Part shown: one piece after another, positions 1-9,830 of the stretch | Position numbering within the stretch: position 1 is the stretch's first letter | Layout: each line of letters opens with the position of its first letter | Assembly: GCF_003254395.2 (NCBI RefSeq) | Contig: NC_037651.1 | Span: 1,364,001 to 1,428,000 of the forward strand | Direction: 5' to 3' | Source of the DNA: Apis mellifera | Taxonomy: Eukaryota > Arthropoda > Insecta > Hymenoptera > Apidae | Length of the DNA: 64,000 bases | Position numbers and translations under genes: made by a program | The notes under the pieces: generated by a model | The model's database searches: none | Told to the model about the DNA's origin: nothing | Seen by the model: the letters and a program-made list of their open reading frames with translations, nothing else

Positions 1-780
1 TTCTTTTTGATAAAATATCTGTTACAATTTTCTCGCTCAGTTTTATTCCTTTATAATTAGTTCTTTTACAAGCTACTTTTATTGCATTATTTCACTGAAA
101 TTTTTGAATTTTCTTTCTATTTTCATATTAATTCTTTTTTTTGAAAATAGTTCTACTATCTTTATTAAATAATTTTTTTGGTTAAATGCAAATATACGAA
201 ATTTATTAAAAATAACTAATAATTTTTGAGATGTTACATTAAGATATTATATTATAAACACAGAAAGATGTTAAATCAGTTTAATATAAAGTTTAATATT
301 CAAATAAATATTAGAGAAAGAAAGATAAAAGAAAGAGATAATTTAAAGTTTTTTTTATTAAATAGAAATAGTAAAAAAAACAAAATCTTTATTGGATAAT
401 TACAATTTTTATACCAACATAGTTAGAAAGTAGTTATATTTCTATATAGAAATATACTAATAATAAATATAGAAATATTGTTATAAAATATTATGGGATT
501 TTTCTCTCGGCTGATTATTTTTTTTCCAATTATTATTTTATTTTTTTATAACATATTCTTTTTATAATGTAAATTTAAATTATCATTCTTATATTCATTT
601 CATATCTAATTTAATATTATCATAGTATTTTATAAAAATGATAGTATTTTTAATGTATTAAAAATACATAATGTATTAAAAACTTTATTCAAATAATGTT
701 TCTTCTTTATGTCTCTAATTCTTTTTTTCTGATAAGTCTACATTATTTAATGTCTATCATTGTTGGAATTCCCTTTCTTG
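1..780. other. A+T-rich stretch, no gene seen
   Basis: This is almost pure A/T sequence with poly-T and poly-A runs and no frame that looks coding. The only structure I see is a short direct repeat at 652-682. Confidence 0.6.
652..682. repeat. Direct repeat, two 13-bp copies
   Basis: AATGTATTAAAAA occurs at 652-664 and again at 670-682 (period 18), with TACAT between the copies. It is a local replication-slippage type duplication with no evident function. Confidence 0.7.
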
Positions 781-844
781 GCATTTCTTTCTTCAAACTT
801 CATTGCTTTTATATTAGTACAATGTCTTTCTTGCAGGTTTTGCG

Positions 845-1033
845 TTATTTTTGAAGATTGGATTCTTTCACTACTACAGTTCTACCCTTTCCCTTCCCCG
901 TAATAGGATCGTTTCCTTGAAAGCAGAAATTTCTCAAAGTTCCATTTTTGTCACAGTAGAATGTGACTCCATTGCAGAAAAGATGTGTAGAATGGAATGA
1001 TAAATTATTTCGTCCTTGATCCAGGATGGACAC
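845..1033 (-). CDS. Exon-like cysteine-containing frame, unknown protein
   Basis: I do not recognise this gene. The minus-strand frame is open for 62 codons and is G+C-richer than its surroundings. It has no ATG near its left end; instead it follows TTCAG with a pyrimidine-leaning upstream stretch, so it could begin at a 3' splice site just upstream of 1033 rather than at a start codon. The protein would hold three cysteines in the pattern C-x6-C-x9-C (FCNGVTFYC followed by DKNGTLRNFC) and end with a basic, glycine/lysine-rich tail (TGKGKGRTVVVKES). The tail codons contain a possible donor, GG|GTAGAAC. Cysteine spacing of this kind occurs in small secreted insect domains such as single von Willebrand C modules, but the match is too weak to name one. 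It could equally be a conserved non-coding island that happens to be open. Confidence 0.22.
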   Translation of the reverse strand: MSILDQGRNNLSFHSTHLFCNGVTFYCDKNGTLRNFCFQGNDPITGKGKGRTVVVKESNLQK

Positions 1034-1080
1034 TGAACATTGGAAGATAGTTGAAACTTCGGAATGGACTTTTTAGATAT

Positions 1081-2540
1081 ATCTACGATTACATCGGTTG
1101 ACAGAAACTATTTTAAAGAAAATGATCACACTGGTCATTAAACTAAATTTCGTTCATATAAGATATCATTTATGACATATAATTGATTAAATTGTATTTT
1201 ATTATAAATTATATTTTGTATTGATTGTTAAAATTGAAAAATTTATATCAAAAACAATTATATCTTTTTCCAAAAAAGAAAAAAAATATTTATAGACATT
1301 TTATTTAACAAATTTTAATTTTTTTTAAATATATCTATTACATATCATTATAATATTAATCTTATTTTAAATTGCAGAAAAACTATATTAGATATAGAAT
1401 TAATAAATTAAAATTTATGAAATTGGATAAGAGTTTTTTTTTAAATTCGTTTTTTCATCTTTTTTATCTATCTCTATCATTTGATTGTTAAAATTCTTTT
1501 TCTTACTTTCTTTTCTTTTTGCTAAATAAAAGTTCTATTCTATTGTACTTTACTAAATGTTAGTTCTCAAAATATCAAGAAAAAAGAATGAATTTTTTTT
1601 TGGACTTGTAAGAGAACTCATCAGTAAAAATTTTTACACAGAATCATATCTCAAACGTCAAAAATCAGATCAAAGAGATCTACAAAAGTTTTAATCACTA
1701 ACATGTCCCAAGAATTCAAGAATGTAATCAAAAGTTAGGTTAGAATTTCATAACCTCAAAGATTCAAAAGACTCTTTCGTAAAAAATATATAAATGTGAA
1801 TGAAATTATTATTGATATCTGTGACGTTAATTTTCGTTTATTTTCGGAATAAAACTTGCACAAAAATTAGATATAACAATTAAGAAAATAATTCCAAATA
1901 TTTGGTTGATACATCGGAAAACAAATGAAGAACGAGTACTTAAAGAATATGTTTAGCTTGCGTCCCTCTGGTAGTAAGAACAATAAGTCAGTATAATAAT
2001 ATTGCACTTTTCCTATATCTGGAATTTCTGTTTTCATGTTCCTATACTATCCTTTTTATTATTCATATTCCTTATCCTGATACTATTCTTCTTTATTACA
2101 AAAACTCCTCTTTTTAAGACTTTATTATTTTCCTTTATTGCTTCATATTTTTCTCTTGATATTCTTACATTATTGTTTGATTATTTTGCATGTAAAGTTA
2201 ATTGACTGTCTAAAAAATCTAACAATAAATCTGAATAATAATAAAATTATCAATAAAATTCACAAAAAATTTTTCTTATATCTTCAATATTTTTTTTAAA
2301 AGAATAGTATACAACAACATACAACTGTCATTCCAGTCATAAATATTCTTACTTGGTATTTAAATCTAGAATCTATCAGATTACGAAAATTTCAGCTGGC
2401 AACATCGACAAGAGGTTAATAAAAAAGCAAAGTGTACTTTATGTATAATTTCACAATCGTGCCTTATATTTTATAAAATTACACCTCTTTATAACGCCTT
2501 TCTTTCATAATACGACATATATACACCTCAATGTATCGTG
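1081..2540. other. A+T-rich stretch, no gene seen
   Basis: No convincing coding frame is present. The 67-codon plus-strand frame at 2002-2205 is an F/L/I-rich translation of poly-pyrimidine A+T DNA and is judged non-coding. The stretch contains copy A of a dispersed repeat (1714-1836). Confidence 0.55.
1714..1836 (+). repeat. Dispersed repeat family, copy A
   Basis: It shares ordered blocks with sequences at 54953-55122 and 55123-55220. These are ATTCAAGAA, the core AGTTAGGTTAGA (TTAGGTTAG at 1735-1743), an inverted TAACCT half-site (1751-1756), and a 3' block GATATCTGTGACGTTAATTTTC. The core is a small inverted repeat (AGGTTA ... TAACCT). The right end matches copy C almost exactly (GATATCTGTGATGCTAATTTTC). 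No ORF, long terminal inverted repeat or target-site duplication is evident, so it is an unclassified short interspersed element. Confidence 0.7.
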
Positions 2541-2554
2541 TTCTACGTAAGATC

Positions 2555-2839
2555 TCATCTTACACGAGCTTTCTTACATTTATAACAGCGTGTAACAATG
2601 TTAACCAGCATACTCAAACCGAAAGTTCCAGTTCGTACAAAAGGTGAAGTTTTAGTCAAGGTAACGTAATGACGTCTTACATCTCTTAGAACCTTGCCCT
2701 TAAAAGCTTTTCTTTCATCGTGAGTGTAAGTGGAAACTCGGGAAACGACATTTCCCAGTATGGTTAATAACATTTCCATTTTGACTCGATTTTCCTTTCG
2801 CTGAAAATCTGAATTTCTTTTTTTCTCTCTTAAAAGCAT
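2555..2839 (-). CDS. Doubtful 94-codon ORF
   Basis: This minus-strand ATG-initiated frame of 94 codons lies in a locally G+C-richer segment. The predicted protein is basic (ends CYKCKKARVR) with a weakly hydrophobic middle (SMLVNIVTRC) and two cysteines in a C-x2-C arrangement. I know no family with this sequence. It sits about 570 bp downstream, in minus orientation, of the NRF1-like palindrome at 3406-3417, which is the only reason to keep it. No splice sites or poly(A) context support it, and it is more likely a chance frame in a conserved non-coding island. Confidence 0.12.
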   Translation of the reverse strand: MLLREKKRNSDFQRKENRVKMEMLLTILGNVVSRVSTYTHDERKAFKGKVLRDVRRHYVTLTKTSPFVRTGTFGLSMLVNIVTRCYKCKKARVR

Positions 2840-3179
2840 AATAAAGCTATTAAATTATATTTATAATTCTGGATAATAATGGATTTTGCTTTTTTCACGA
2901 TTTTGATTCGCAAGATATCTCACTATTTATATATTGTAAATGATATTTCGTCGTAATGGACAGAACATTTTAATATTTGTAAAGAACGTTTACAATTTAT
3001 AAATAATATGAATAATTCTTCACGGGACCGCAATAAGCAAAAATTTTTAATTATTGATCGTATTATAGAAAATTAGTTTGTTTAAATTTAATTCATATTA
3101 ATAATATAATTAATAGTACAAATCACATCAAATCAGGCATATCATTAATATCGTTCACAATTCAATAAGAGCATTCACA

Positions 3180-3430
3180 GTGCGGTCAAATTAAATGATA
3201 ATTTAATTTAATCGTGGAATCGATTTGCTAAGGATCAAGATCATTTCTGATTCGATTCGATTGTTTACTGATTATGAACGATTAATTATTTGCTTTGAAT
3301 GATTACAATAATTGTGGAATGATTGCGAATTTGGAGCCAATGCGATGCTCAACCGATGATTCGGCGGAAACTGCCGAAAATAACCGATTCGCCGAATATC
3401 GACTTTGCGCATGCGCAATATGACGCATAT
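3180..3430. promoter_or_regulatory. Candidate promoter/enhancer island with nested inverted repeats
   Basis: This is a moderate-G+C island in A+T-rich DNA. It holds repeated AACCGAT words (3351 and 3383), an inverted pair ATTCGGCG (3359-3366) / CGCCGAAT (3390-3397), and a 14-bp palindrome TTGCGCATGCGCAA (3405-3418). Homeodomain-like TAAT words are also frequent to the left (3190-3290). Such a concentration of CpG-containing symmetric sites suggests a regulatory element; this is inferred from motifs only. Confidence 0.4.
3406..3417. promoter_or_regulatory. Perfect NRF1/Ewg-type palindrome
   Basis: TGCGCATGCGCA matches the canonical NRF1 dimer site (YGCGCAYGCGCR). The insect orthologue is Erect wing (Ewg), and such sites are usually promoter-proximal. 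A small plus-strand ORF with a signal peptide starts about 370 bp downstream and a minus-strand ORF about 570 bp to the left, so it could serve either direction. Confidence 0.4.
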
Positions 3431-3788
3431 ATAGTATACTGCCTTGTTTATTTCTATAATTGAATATCACTTATTCAACGATTTTACCAAATTATTTTGC
3501 ATTTGCTTCTTTTTATTTTTCAAATAAACTTTGTACTATCCAGTAAATGACAATAAAAATAAAGAAATATTTTGTCATGAAGAATATAAGACGTTGTCAT
3601 TGTATTACTGCAATAATATATTATTTTAATATATATTTTATTGTGATATTTCGTTTATATTATTGACATAATATATTAAGGTTAAAAATAAAAAAAAAAA
3701 AAAAAAAGAAAGGAAATTTAAGGATATAGAAGATCAAAGAATTTAATGTAATTAATATACTTGCAAGGGGCGAATATTCTCATTTTCC

Positions 3789-4058
3789 ATGCTTCCGACA
3801 GAAGCCACGATGCATTGCGCATTTATGAAACACTTTCATCTAAAGGCCTTCTGGCTGGCCTTTTGTCTTGCGCTTGTTTCCTGTATTATTCTATCCGGTA
3901 CCGGAAGCGCAACGCGTGCACGACACAATACAGTTGTCACCGTCTCTGTCAAATACCTGTTCAATTTAAGGCAACCTTCCCAGCATAATAACGCGATATT
4001 TCATCACGAACGGCCGCGGTTATTTCATCTCTTCCGCTTAATTATTTTCTCGTTTTAG
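3789..4058 (+). CDS. Small ORF with predicted signal peptide, unknown
   Basis: This 89-codon ORF lies in a distinctly G+C-richer block. Three in-frame methionines occur in the first 13 residues. From the third, the protein reads MKHFHLKAFWLAFCLALVSC and then IILSGTGSA: a basic n-region, a hydrophobic core of about 18 residues and a small-residue c-region that would allow cleavage after GSA. The remaining ~45 residues are basic and His/Arg-rich, ending in a second hydrophobic run (LFHLFRLIIFSF) before the stop. A pyrimidine tract ending GACAG (3800) just before the second ATG could be a 3' splice site, giving the 5'-UTR-intron layout common in small secreted peptide genes. I recognise no peptide family and see no amidation motif. 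An NRF1-like site lies ~370 bp upstream. A frame shifted by one base is also open (3761-3988), which lowers confidence. Confidence 0.22.
   Translation: MLPTEATMHCAFMKHFHLKAFWLAFCLALVSCIILSGTGSATRARHNTVVTVSVKYLFNLRQPSQHNNAIFHHERPRLFHLFRLIIFSF
3894..3905. other. 12-bp palindrome with ETS-like core
   Basis: TCCGGTACCGGA is perfectly self-complementary and includes ACCGGAAGC (3900-3908), which resembles an ETS-family site. It falls within the small ORF at 3789-4058, so it may only be coding or chance sequence. Confidence 0.3.
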
Positions 4059-4079
4059 TTAACAAAGAGATCATTTAAT

Positions 4080-4860
4080 TCGTGAGATAAAATCCAATTA
4101 TATCAGGAACGATACTTCCAATAAATAATATTAATATATAACATCAGGATTCTTCATTTTTGAATCTCAAGAAGTTTTAAAAAGAATTTGAGTATGGGAT
4201 TAAAGAATGAGAAATATGTGAATAATAATTTATTCGTGTTATCAATAAATTAAGTAGTATTTATTTTGGAGATCAATTTCGTTATAAATATTCTTTCATT
4301 GTTATATTATCTGAAAATAAAAATAAGCAAATAACATTGATCGTATTGAAAGAAATTTATCTATTCACGTTCTGACAAAAGAAGGGCAAAATTAAATATC
4401 CTGTAACATTTTTGATAAAATTTCTATAATACTATGATATTAACATTGACTTTTCTGATATTCTTAACCAATTTACAGCTTATACCATTATAATAATTTA
4501 TTACTCGAACTTTTTACTTATTTTAGTCCTCAACTAACTTATTACATTATCTTTTTCTTTTAATTGAATGAATAAGAATTAATTGAAATGAATAAAAGAA
4601 TTTAATAGAATTGTAGGATAATTACTGTAAAAAGCATTAACTATCAAGATCTCAAGAAACTTAAGTAACTTAATTAAGGTAATAATATTTTTATTACATA
4701 AATTGCTCTAATTAAATTTAAAAGTATTTAATGAAACTGTTCGATATATTATACAAATTAAACAATATAATATTAACATAATTTTAAATTTTAGAAACAA
4801 TCGTGAATTAAATTTTTATAGATTTTTTCCAGAATGTAGAATTAGAAGTCTAAAATTGAA
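4080..4860. other. A+T-rich stretch, no gene seen
   Basis: I see neither a coding frame nor a repeat worth recording here. Confidence 0.6.
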
Positions 4861-4887
4861 TTCAATTCCTTTGAAACAGATACACAA

Positions 4888-4903
4888 TATCTACGCGTAG
4901 ATA
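4888..4903. other. 16-bp perfect palindrome
   Basis: TATCTACGCGTAGATA is fully self-complementary. It sits at the left margin of a large CpG-rich island, 38 bp before a poly-A run (about 4941-4959). It could be a dimeric factor site; there is no further evidence. Confidence 0.5.
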
Positions 4904-5283
4904 CACAGTTATTCCCTACACAAGTGCAAAAGATCAATCCTGAAAAAAAAAAAAAAAAAAATACACGTTTTTAACCAAAAAATGAAGCAAAAAGTTAGAA
5001 ACCGTAACACGGGAACAGACAGCAAGTTTGACATTTTGATGGATAGGAGTAATCCACGGGCGAATCACTCCTGAGCCGCGATTTTCCCTAACCATTCGTG
5101 TATCCATCGCGACAAACCACTATTAAAACGCGGTTCAATTCGATGTTCCATCGCGATCCATAGTAAACCACGCCCTTGCAGACCGACCAAGAACACGGGC
5201 GATTCGTCCGCTTGTATGCGCCATAGTTACACGTCAGAGGAAAAAGAGAAATGCTTTTAACGCGACATCGAAACGAACCTTAC

Positions 5284-5327
5284 GCACACATGCACACACA
5301 TACACGCGCATATATATATATATATAC
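5284..5327. repeat. CA-rich then (TA)n microsatellite
   Basis: CACA/ACAC-rich sequence runs from about 5284 into an uninterrupted TA dinucleotide tract at about 5309-5327. Confidence 0.85.
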
Positions 5328-5742
5328 ACTTCCTCTCCTGTATAAACACGATCGTTGTATAGGGGCTGTAAAATTGTCGCGTTTACCGAACTCGAAACCG
5401 ATCGATCGGCCGTAGGGGCGCGATAAAATATTATCATGGCAAGGACAAAAGCGAGGAGAAAAGAAAGAAAGGAAAATGCATGGAAACGAAAAGATTCGAA
5501 CAACGATTTCCTCGATCTTACACCGCCCCCGGTATTTGTACCAATACAAATTAAAACTCGATAATTAAACATTGGACTGGACCGATTTATTCTTTTCCCC
5601 CTCTCCTTTCTGAATTTTTCAAGCAATATCAACGAGCTGCCCTCGTTCGTGCCGTGAATCAACAATATTTTCGTCGCAATCTCCGGAACGAGCGATTTTC
5701 GTGGGGGTGAAATGCCGCGAAATTCTGCCCTGTGTTGGAAAT

Positions 5743-5798
5743 TAAAGAGAGAGAGAGAGGGGAGAAAGAAAAGGGGAGAGAGAGAGAGAGAGGAAAAA
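5743..5798 (+). repeat. Purine (GA)n microsatellite
   Basis: Two GA dinucleotide runs are separated by G/A-rich sequence, giving an almost all-purine plus strand. Confidence 0.85.
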
Positions 5799-6208
5799 AA
5801 GGACGATTGCGAGAGGCGACTATTATGTTGTCAAAACGAGAAATTCCTGTTCGTTGTCGGTGGCGAATAGGGCGAAGACCCAGGGGCTCGTAATAACGGC
5901 GTAAAATAAGGGTCCTCATAGGCGACATACCTGACGAGGGAATGCAATTAAATGCAACGTCCAAACCGGGAAATGTAAAAGGCACTTCCTCCTGGTGGCG
6001 CGGTATAACGGGTGGGCGAAATATAACGCGAGCCGTCCGTTGGTAATAAATAATATCGCGGGAGGGTGAGGTTGGGGGTGAGGCAGGGGGTAGAGGCGAT
6101 GTTTCTCGCTTCTGCATTGAACGCGAATATACGTGACGGCTGTCGCTCGCATTAATTCTGCCGGATTAATTGCACTCATTAATGCGCGACATTACGGCTC
6201 CGGCTGGT

Positions 6209-6675
6209 ATAATGGAACGATCGGGATAATCAATTCGAATATTCTGGTGGCGGAGACTGGTTAAGAAATCTGTATACAATTGTACAATCGTATATCGGCC
6301 GATGATTGTAAGTATCGCGAGTATTTTATAATGAAATTACTGTCACGCGCATTGAAAAGATAATTAATTCGAATATTCCAGTGATTGTTGTTAAGAAATC
6401 TGATATATATAATGTGATTGTATATTGCAAGTATTGTAAATTTGTATTATATTGTGATAATTAATTTGAATATTTGTAACAATTGTTGCAATTAAGAAAT
6501 CTGTTTAAGGACCTGTGGTTGATAAAATAAAGAAGTATAATAAAGTTGCTGGGTATTTAAAAGAAGTGAGGTATTATAACTGCATTGACAATGTTGTCGT
6601 CAATATTAATTAGTAACATAATGGAACGATTTCGGTAATCAATTCGAATATGATTGTTAAAAAAAAAATCTAAGA
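6209..6675 (+). repeat. Diverged four-unit tandem array
   Basis: The core GATAATCAATTCGAATATT recurs, with small changes, at 6225-6243, 6359-6377, 6456-6474 and 6634-6651. A second core TTAAGAAATCTG follows at 6261-6272, 6391-6402 and 6492-6503, and is degraded after the fourth. The first and last units also share ATAATGGAACGAT (6209-6221, 6618-6630). Unit spacing is irregular (134, 97, 178 bp), indicating an old array that has diverged by insertions and deletions. The first unit lies in the CpG island and the later ones decay into A+T-rich DNA. Confidence 0.75.
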
Positions 6676-7235
6676 ACTTATACAAGATTAATAATATTTC
6701 TAATATCAATAAATATTGTAGTTGTAAAAAAAATCTCCAGGTTTTTTTTATATGAGAAATTATTAAAATTATTGAATTAATACTTTAAGATATCTTGTTG
6801 AATTAAAAAATATTTCGACTTTATTAAAATTCTTAAGTTTGTTTCTTTTTAGAAAATTATTTAAACTGGGTTAAGATTTAATGAGAGAAATAAACATTTC
6901 AAATTATTTAAATATTTTTCTACAAATTACAAATTATAATTATAATTATATTATATTTAGAGAATAATCAAAAAGAATAAAGTCAATGTATTTATTTAAT
7001 CATAGATATATAATATTTTTTTCAAAATTTTTTTAAAAATTCAGACTACTAGTTTTTTTTTATATATTTTATCTTTTTTTTCTTTTTTTCAATGATTTAT
7101 TAAAATCTCTGTTTAATTTATCTTAAATTATCAAGATTCTTTAAAGTCGTGTTTTCTCATTAGATACGTATTACATATTAAAGCAATTCTTATTTCACAA
7201 AATGTTCCTTTTATAAAATTCATTAACATATTACT
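6676..7235. other. A+T-rich stretch, no gene seen
   Basis: The sequence is A/T homopolymer-rich with no credible coding frame. Confidence 0.6.
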
Positions 7236-7440
7236 ACCTCAATTCGCTCTTTCATCCCTCCTTCATCCCTCGAAGATCTTTAAATCTCCCTGTTTCGAGT
7301 CCCTTCCGTTCCATTATTTCGAGTTCGTCAGGTCCCGGGTTTTCAGGTCAGTTCATATCGAAGTTTCAAGTCTCTCTACTTCAGGGGTTATCAATTTCAC
7401 CACGTTGAATTCTCGAGTTAACCATATTTTAGAGTTTAGA
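7236..7440. other. Pyrimidine-rich island
   Basis: A C/T-rich plus strand contains a direct repeat of TTCATCCCTC (7251-7260 and 7262-7271) and the palindrome-rich stretch GGTCCCGGG. No frame of useful length is open. Confidence 0.45.
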
Positions 7441-7643
7441 ATTTGTGCTCATGTTACTTAAATTCTTAAATTTTTATCGAATTGTCTTTGAATCTATCGT
7501 ATCGCAAGAACAATTATATTACAATTATATTAAGAAAAAATATATTTGGAAAAAATTTTCTTTCTAACAGAACTTTATTATTTGTAATAATATTTATATA
7601 TTAATTTCTAATACAATATTATAAAATTATATAGGAAGCAGTC

Positions 7644-8254
7644 AATATTCTAGTCATTGAATTACATGACATGGAATATTTTATAAATTTTAGTTGTATA
7701 TATTTTTTAACAAAATTAAAAATGAGATACCATAATTAGATCATAATTCTTTTTTTCTTTATTAATTGATTAAGATTCCAAATCATTTTCAACATTTTCT
7801 CTTTGTATCCTATTTCAAGATTTTGGATGTTTTCTTTGCCAAATTTTGAAAAATAACTTATACATTTAATTTTAATTATTTCTGAATACTTTCAAAATAT
7901 TTAAATTATTTATTTGTGATTTTAAATTCTTAAAATAAAATATTCTAGTCATGAATTACATGACATGGAATATTTTATAAATTTGTAAAAATAAATTTTA
8001 GTTGTATATATTTTTTAACAAAATTAAAAATGAGATGCCATAATTATATCATAATTTTTTTTTTCTTCATTAAGATTCTTCTTGATTAAGATTCCAAATC
8101 ATTTTCAATATTTTCTGTACGTATCCTATTTCAAGATTTTGGATGCTTTTTCCGCTCAATTTTGAAAAATAACTTATACATTTAATTTTAATTATTGAGT
8201 ACTTTCAAAATATAAAAAATATTTAAATTGTTGTTTTAAATTCTTAAAATAAAA
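7644..8254 (+). repeat. Tandem duplication, unit about 295-315 bp
   Basis: Unit 1 (7644-7938) and unit 2 (7939-about 8254) align along their length. Both begin AATATTCTAGTCAT followed by ATTACATGACATGGAATATT. They continue through TTTTTAACAAAATTAAAAAT, GATTAAGATTCCAAATCATT and TATCCTATTTCAAGATTTTG, and end TTTTAAATTCTTAAAATAAA. Unit 2 carries small insertions. A third start (AATATTAGAGTAATGAG, near 8254) may be the remains of another unit. High similarity suggests a fairly recent local duplication. Confidence 0.9.
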
Positions 8255-9110
8255 ATATTAGAGTAATGAGATATAAGTATAAAATAAAATTTGATAAACT
8301 ATAAAAAAAATAACATTTTGGTAATTATAATCTTCTCTCCTTAAAAATTTTAAATTTAATATATACTCATAATATTTCTCGATCTTTATCATCTATTATT
8401 TGTTATATATTAATATCTAATAATTTTATCTTATTTTTATTTATCAGTAACTTTTATTAACTAGATATGCAAATACAAATCTTTCTCAATTTTCAAGCAA
8501 ATAATAATAATATTATATATTATATATATTCTAAAAATGTATGTTTTATAAACACGATTTTATCGTCGGCATTCATTGCATCGACATATTTTATGAAATA
8601 CGAGTATAAAGTATTGCTTACAAACCAATTAAACTTTGAAAACCAGCATCATTAAATCATCTCGTTCAGTTGATTAAACTTAATTCTCAATGATACGCAT
8701 GTACGCAGAATTGGAATAACATTATATCAGTATATAAAATTCAACACGAAAATTCAAGCGGGATATAAAAGGGATATCGATAAGTTAAAATTAAAATTAA
8801 ATCGATAGGTAAAAAAAGCTTGAAATTCTTCCACGCGTTTATTTCATAATTTAATATTTTTGATACGATGGCACGATTGAAATAAATGTAATCAATCTGT
8901 GAAATTCAGATTATATTTTGACCATGCTATCATCTCGTGACATTTCACTCGTTAAAAAACGAATATATTCCTGTATTTATAAGTATTAACACATCTGCTA
9001 TCTCTTTTCTGTATAAATATCATTATATTATTAAACTTGTTTAAAAATCAAAAATAATGAAAAAAATGTTGACGATATTTTATTATATCGTTACGACCTT
9101 TTATAAATCA
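8255..9110. other. A+T-rich stretch, no gene seen
   Basis: The 62-codon frame at 8467-8655 is N/I/Y-rich A+T translation and is not credible. A DRE-like TATCGATA word lies at 8775-8782 just after TATAAAAG, but both words are expected by chance in this composition. Confidence 0.5.
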
Positions 9111-9151
9111 TAGTGTGAAACGTTTTGGCCAACACGAACTGCAACGCAAGA

Positions 9152-9173
9152 AATGACAATATCGATTGTCATT
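9152..9173. promoter_or_regulatory. Inverted repeat resembling paired SOX half-sites
   Basis: AATGACAAT (9152-9160) and ATTGTCATT (9165-9173) are perfect 9-bp arms around ATCG. The head-to-head ACAAT/ATTGT arrangement with 4-bp spacing is the layout of dimeric SOX sites. It sits in a small G+C-richer island (9111-9245) with further ATATCGAT words. Confidence 0.4.
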
Positions 9174-9245
9174 GATATCCAAAATATCGATTTAACGGAA
9201 TTGTGTTCCGGACACGGAGAAGAACGGATGTGTTGCTCTCTGCTT

Positions 9246-9830
9246 TTTGCAAGAATATTGTTGAACTTAATTAGTTTTGAATAAATAATTATAAATTAAT
9301 TAATTATTGTAACTATTGTGAAAATTGCAAATAGAAATATATTATGGAAGAACAAGTATCGAAATGGATGCAACAAATTGAAATAAATTAAATAATTATA
9401 TTAATAGATTTAATTGATTTATTTATAATAAAGTGTAGGGAAAAAAACAAATCTTTGATTCGACCAATATGTATCAATATGATTGTTAATACATTAAAAT
9501 ATTTTCACGTTAGATAAAAGAATCTATGATATCATTTTATATTTCTATTTATATTCATTGCTCAATTTTATTTAAAAATTGATGGAAATTTAAAATTTAA
9601 AATAACTTGTATATTAAAATTTTATTAAAAAATATATATATATATATCCTGAAATTTTTGGATGAAAATATATATAATTTATATGTGCATATATAATATT
9701 TTTCATTAAAAAATATTTCCACGAAAATTTGATTTTTCATTAAAAAAAACGACGAGATATTGCAATTTCCCTTTAATTCGATTACCCTTAGATATCGATA
9801 TAAAAATCAAAATGATTCACCGACTTTTAA
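9246..9830. other. A+T-rich stretch with (AT)n tract
   Basis: No gene is seen. An uninterrupted AT dinucleotide run lies at about 9631-9648. Confidence 0.6.

Larger units (their letters stand above)
4980..6208. other. Large CpG-rich island, non-coding or UTR-like
   Basis: This is the first of the long G+C-rich, CpG-dense islands. Overlapping minus-strand frames of 87-152 codons exist (5234-6179). They run through a CA/TA microsatellite and purine microsatellites, give low-complexity protein and contradict each other, so I do not call them. The right part (6120-6200) has clustered TAAT/ATTA words (ATTAATTCTGCCGGATTAATTG region), which are typical homeodomain sites. A conserved enhancer, promoter or UTR is possible. 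Confidence 0.4.

Noticed and set aside
5234..6179. Overlapping minus-strand frames of 87-152 codons
   Set aside because: They cross microsatellites, overlap in different frames and give low-complexity protein.
8775..8782. TATCGATA after TATAAAAG as a promoter
   Set aside because: Both words are common by chance in A+T-rich DNA and no open frame follows.
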